Shown here piece by piece: positions 63,601 to 64,000 of a stretch of 64,000 nt of DNA. A model generated the notes under the pieces. That model saw nothing but the letters and a program-made list of their open reading frames with translations. It did not search any database and was not told the DNA's origin. Source of the DNA: Styela clava (lineage: Eukaryota; Chordata; Ascidiacea; Stolidobranchia; Styelidae); NCBI RefSeq assembly GCF_964204865.1, contig NC_135263.1:12941426-13005425 (forward strand), written 5' to 3'. Within the stretch, counting starts at the first letter, position 1. Each line of letters starts with the position of its first letter. The position numbers were made by a program, and so were the translations under genes.

Positions 63601-64000
63601 AGTACCTGTATCAGGGTACCGTGACGGTACATGGACTGTCATAGATATTTTAGGTCCTGTGACAATTGAAACATCAGTTGAAATATCTCGTGATATGAGT
63701 CAATTATGTACCGTATTATCGGATCAGGTACCGAACCACAGTCAAACATTTCACATAAAAACGTTACTAAATAACATGCGTCAACTTAACACCAGCCGAA
63801 TCGAGGTACAATTTTTGGTACAGTGACTGTCATAGCCGTTTAGGGCTGATGAACAATTCGACTACACGGACAACTCACCAGGCCTAGGGTGGTGTAGCCC
63901 GTCTGCGGACAATTTCATTCAAACCGCTATAAAACAAAAACCAATATATCTAACCCGTTAATTTTTTCACCGTGGGTGCATTGGCGGCATTTATTCTACA

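Larger units (their letters stand above)
60213..64000. repeat. Second unit of the 9.85-kb tandem duplication (partial)
   Basis: Near-identical to 50363-54160, including the last exon of gene B, the CpG-rich block, the hAT-like element, the interrupted intergenic block and the left end of the composite element. A 28-bp insertion near 60258 and several small indels distinguish it. The window ends inside the unit. Confidence 0.88.

Noticed and set aside
1..64000. tRNA or rRNA genes
   Set aside because: None was found on reading; no cloverleaf with A and B boxes stood out. A covariance-model scan was not possible here, so a missed tRNA cannot be excluded.

Overview
The window is metazoan nuclear DNA: strongly AT-rich, compact introns with canonical GT-AG borders (and one conserved GC-AG border), AATAAA signals, microsatellites, foldback elements and relics of retroelements. 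The gene content (LAMP-like protein, LACTBL1-like serine hydrolases, small TNFR-type receptors), the short introns, and a TTTCAG acceptor-like site just before the start codon of four of the seven genes (as expected for spliced-leader addition or a tiny 5' leader intron) fit a tunicate (ascidian) best. This is an inference; no database could be consulted.

Layout. 1-9.7 kb: no gene; a terminal-inverted-repeat element and microsatellites. 9.7-12.4 kb, plus strand: four-exon LAMP-like type I membrane glycoprotein of 324 aa with a YSTI tail motif. 12.4-19.2 kb: no intact gene; a reverse-transcriptase relic near 15.0 kb. 19.2-24.8 kb, plus: five-exon orphan type I glycoprotein of 275 aa. 24.8-28.5 kb: a 607-bp dispersed element and a near-perfect 175-bp palindrome. 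28.6-33.4 and 36.3-41.7 kb, minus: two tandem ten-exon LACTBL1-like genes (penicillin-binding/class C beta-lactamase fold), each exactly 524 codons, with identical exon lengths and the SxxK, YxN and KxG motifs intact. 41.7-45.4 kb: no gene.

45.4-60.7 kb, plus: a cluster of three small receptor-type genes (called A, B and C here) built from the same cassette: signal-peptide exon, a phase 0-2 exon with one six-cysteine TNFR-like module, then a Ser/Thr-rich stalk. B (306 aa) has two modules and a membrane segment; C (228 aa) has one module and a membrane segment; A (189 aa by the simplest model) has one module and no clear membrane segment, so it may be secreted. The module has the C-x12-C-x2-C spacing and EYW/EYF signature of the BCMA/TACI-type CRD. 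A block of about 1.4 kb lies between A and B, and a second copy, split by about 2.8 kb of composite repeat DNA, lies between B and C. From 60.2 kb to the window end the sequence repeats 50.36-54.15 kb almost exactly, so a unit of about 9.85 kb is in tandem; its second copy opens with an orphan, frameshifted copy of gene B's last exon.

The most interesting features are this growing receptor cluster, the twin LACTBL1-like genes with a shared GC-AG first intron and shared intronic and upstream repeats, and the palindrome. Exon borders were read by eye from splice consensus, reading-frame continuity and paralogue agreement; none is confirmed by transcripts.
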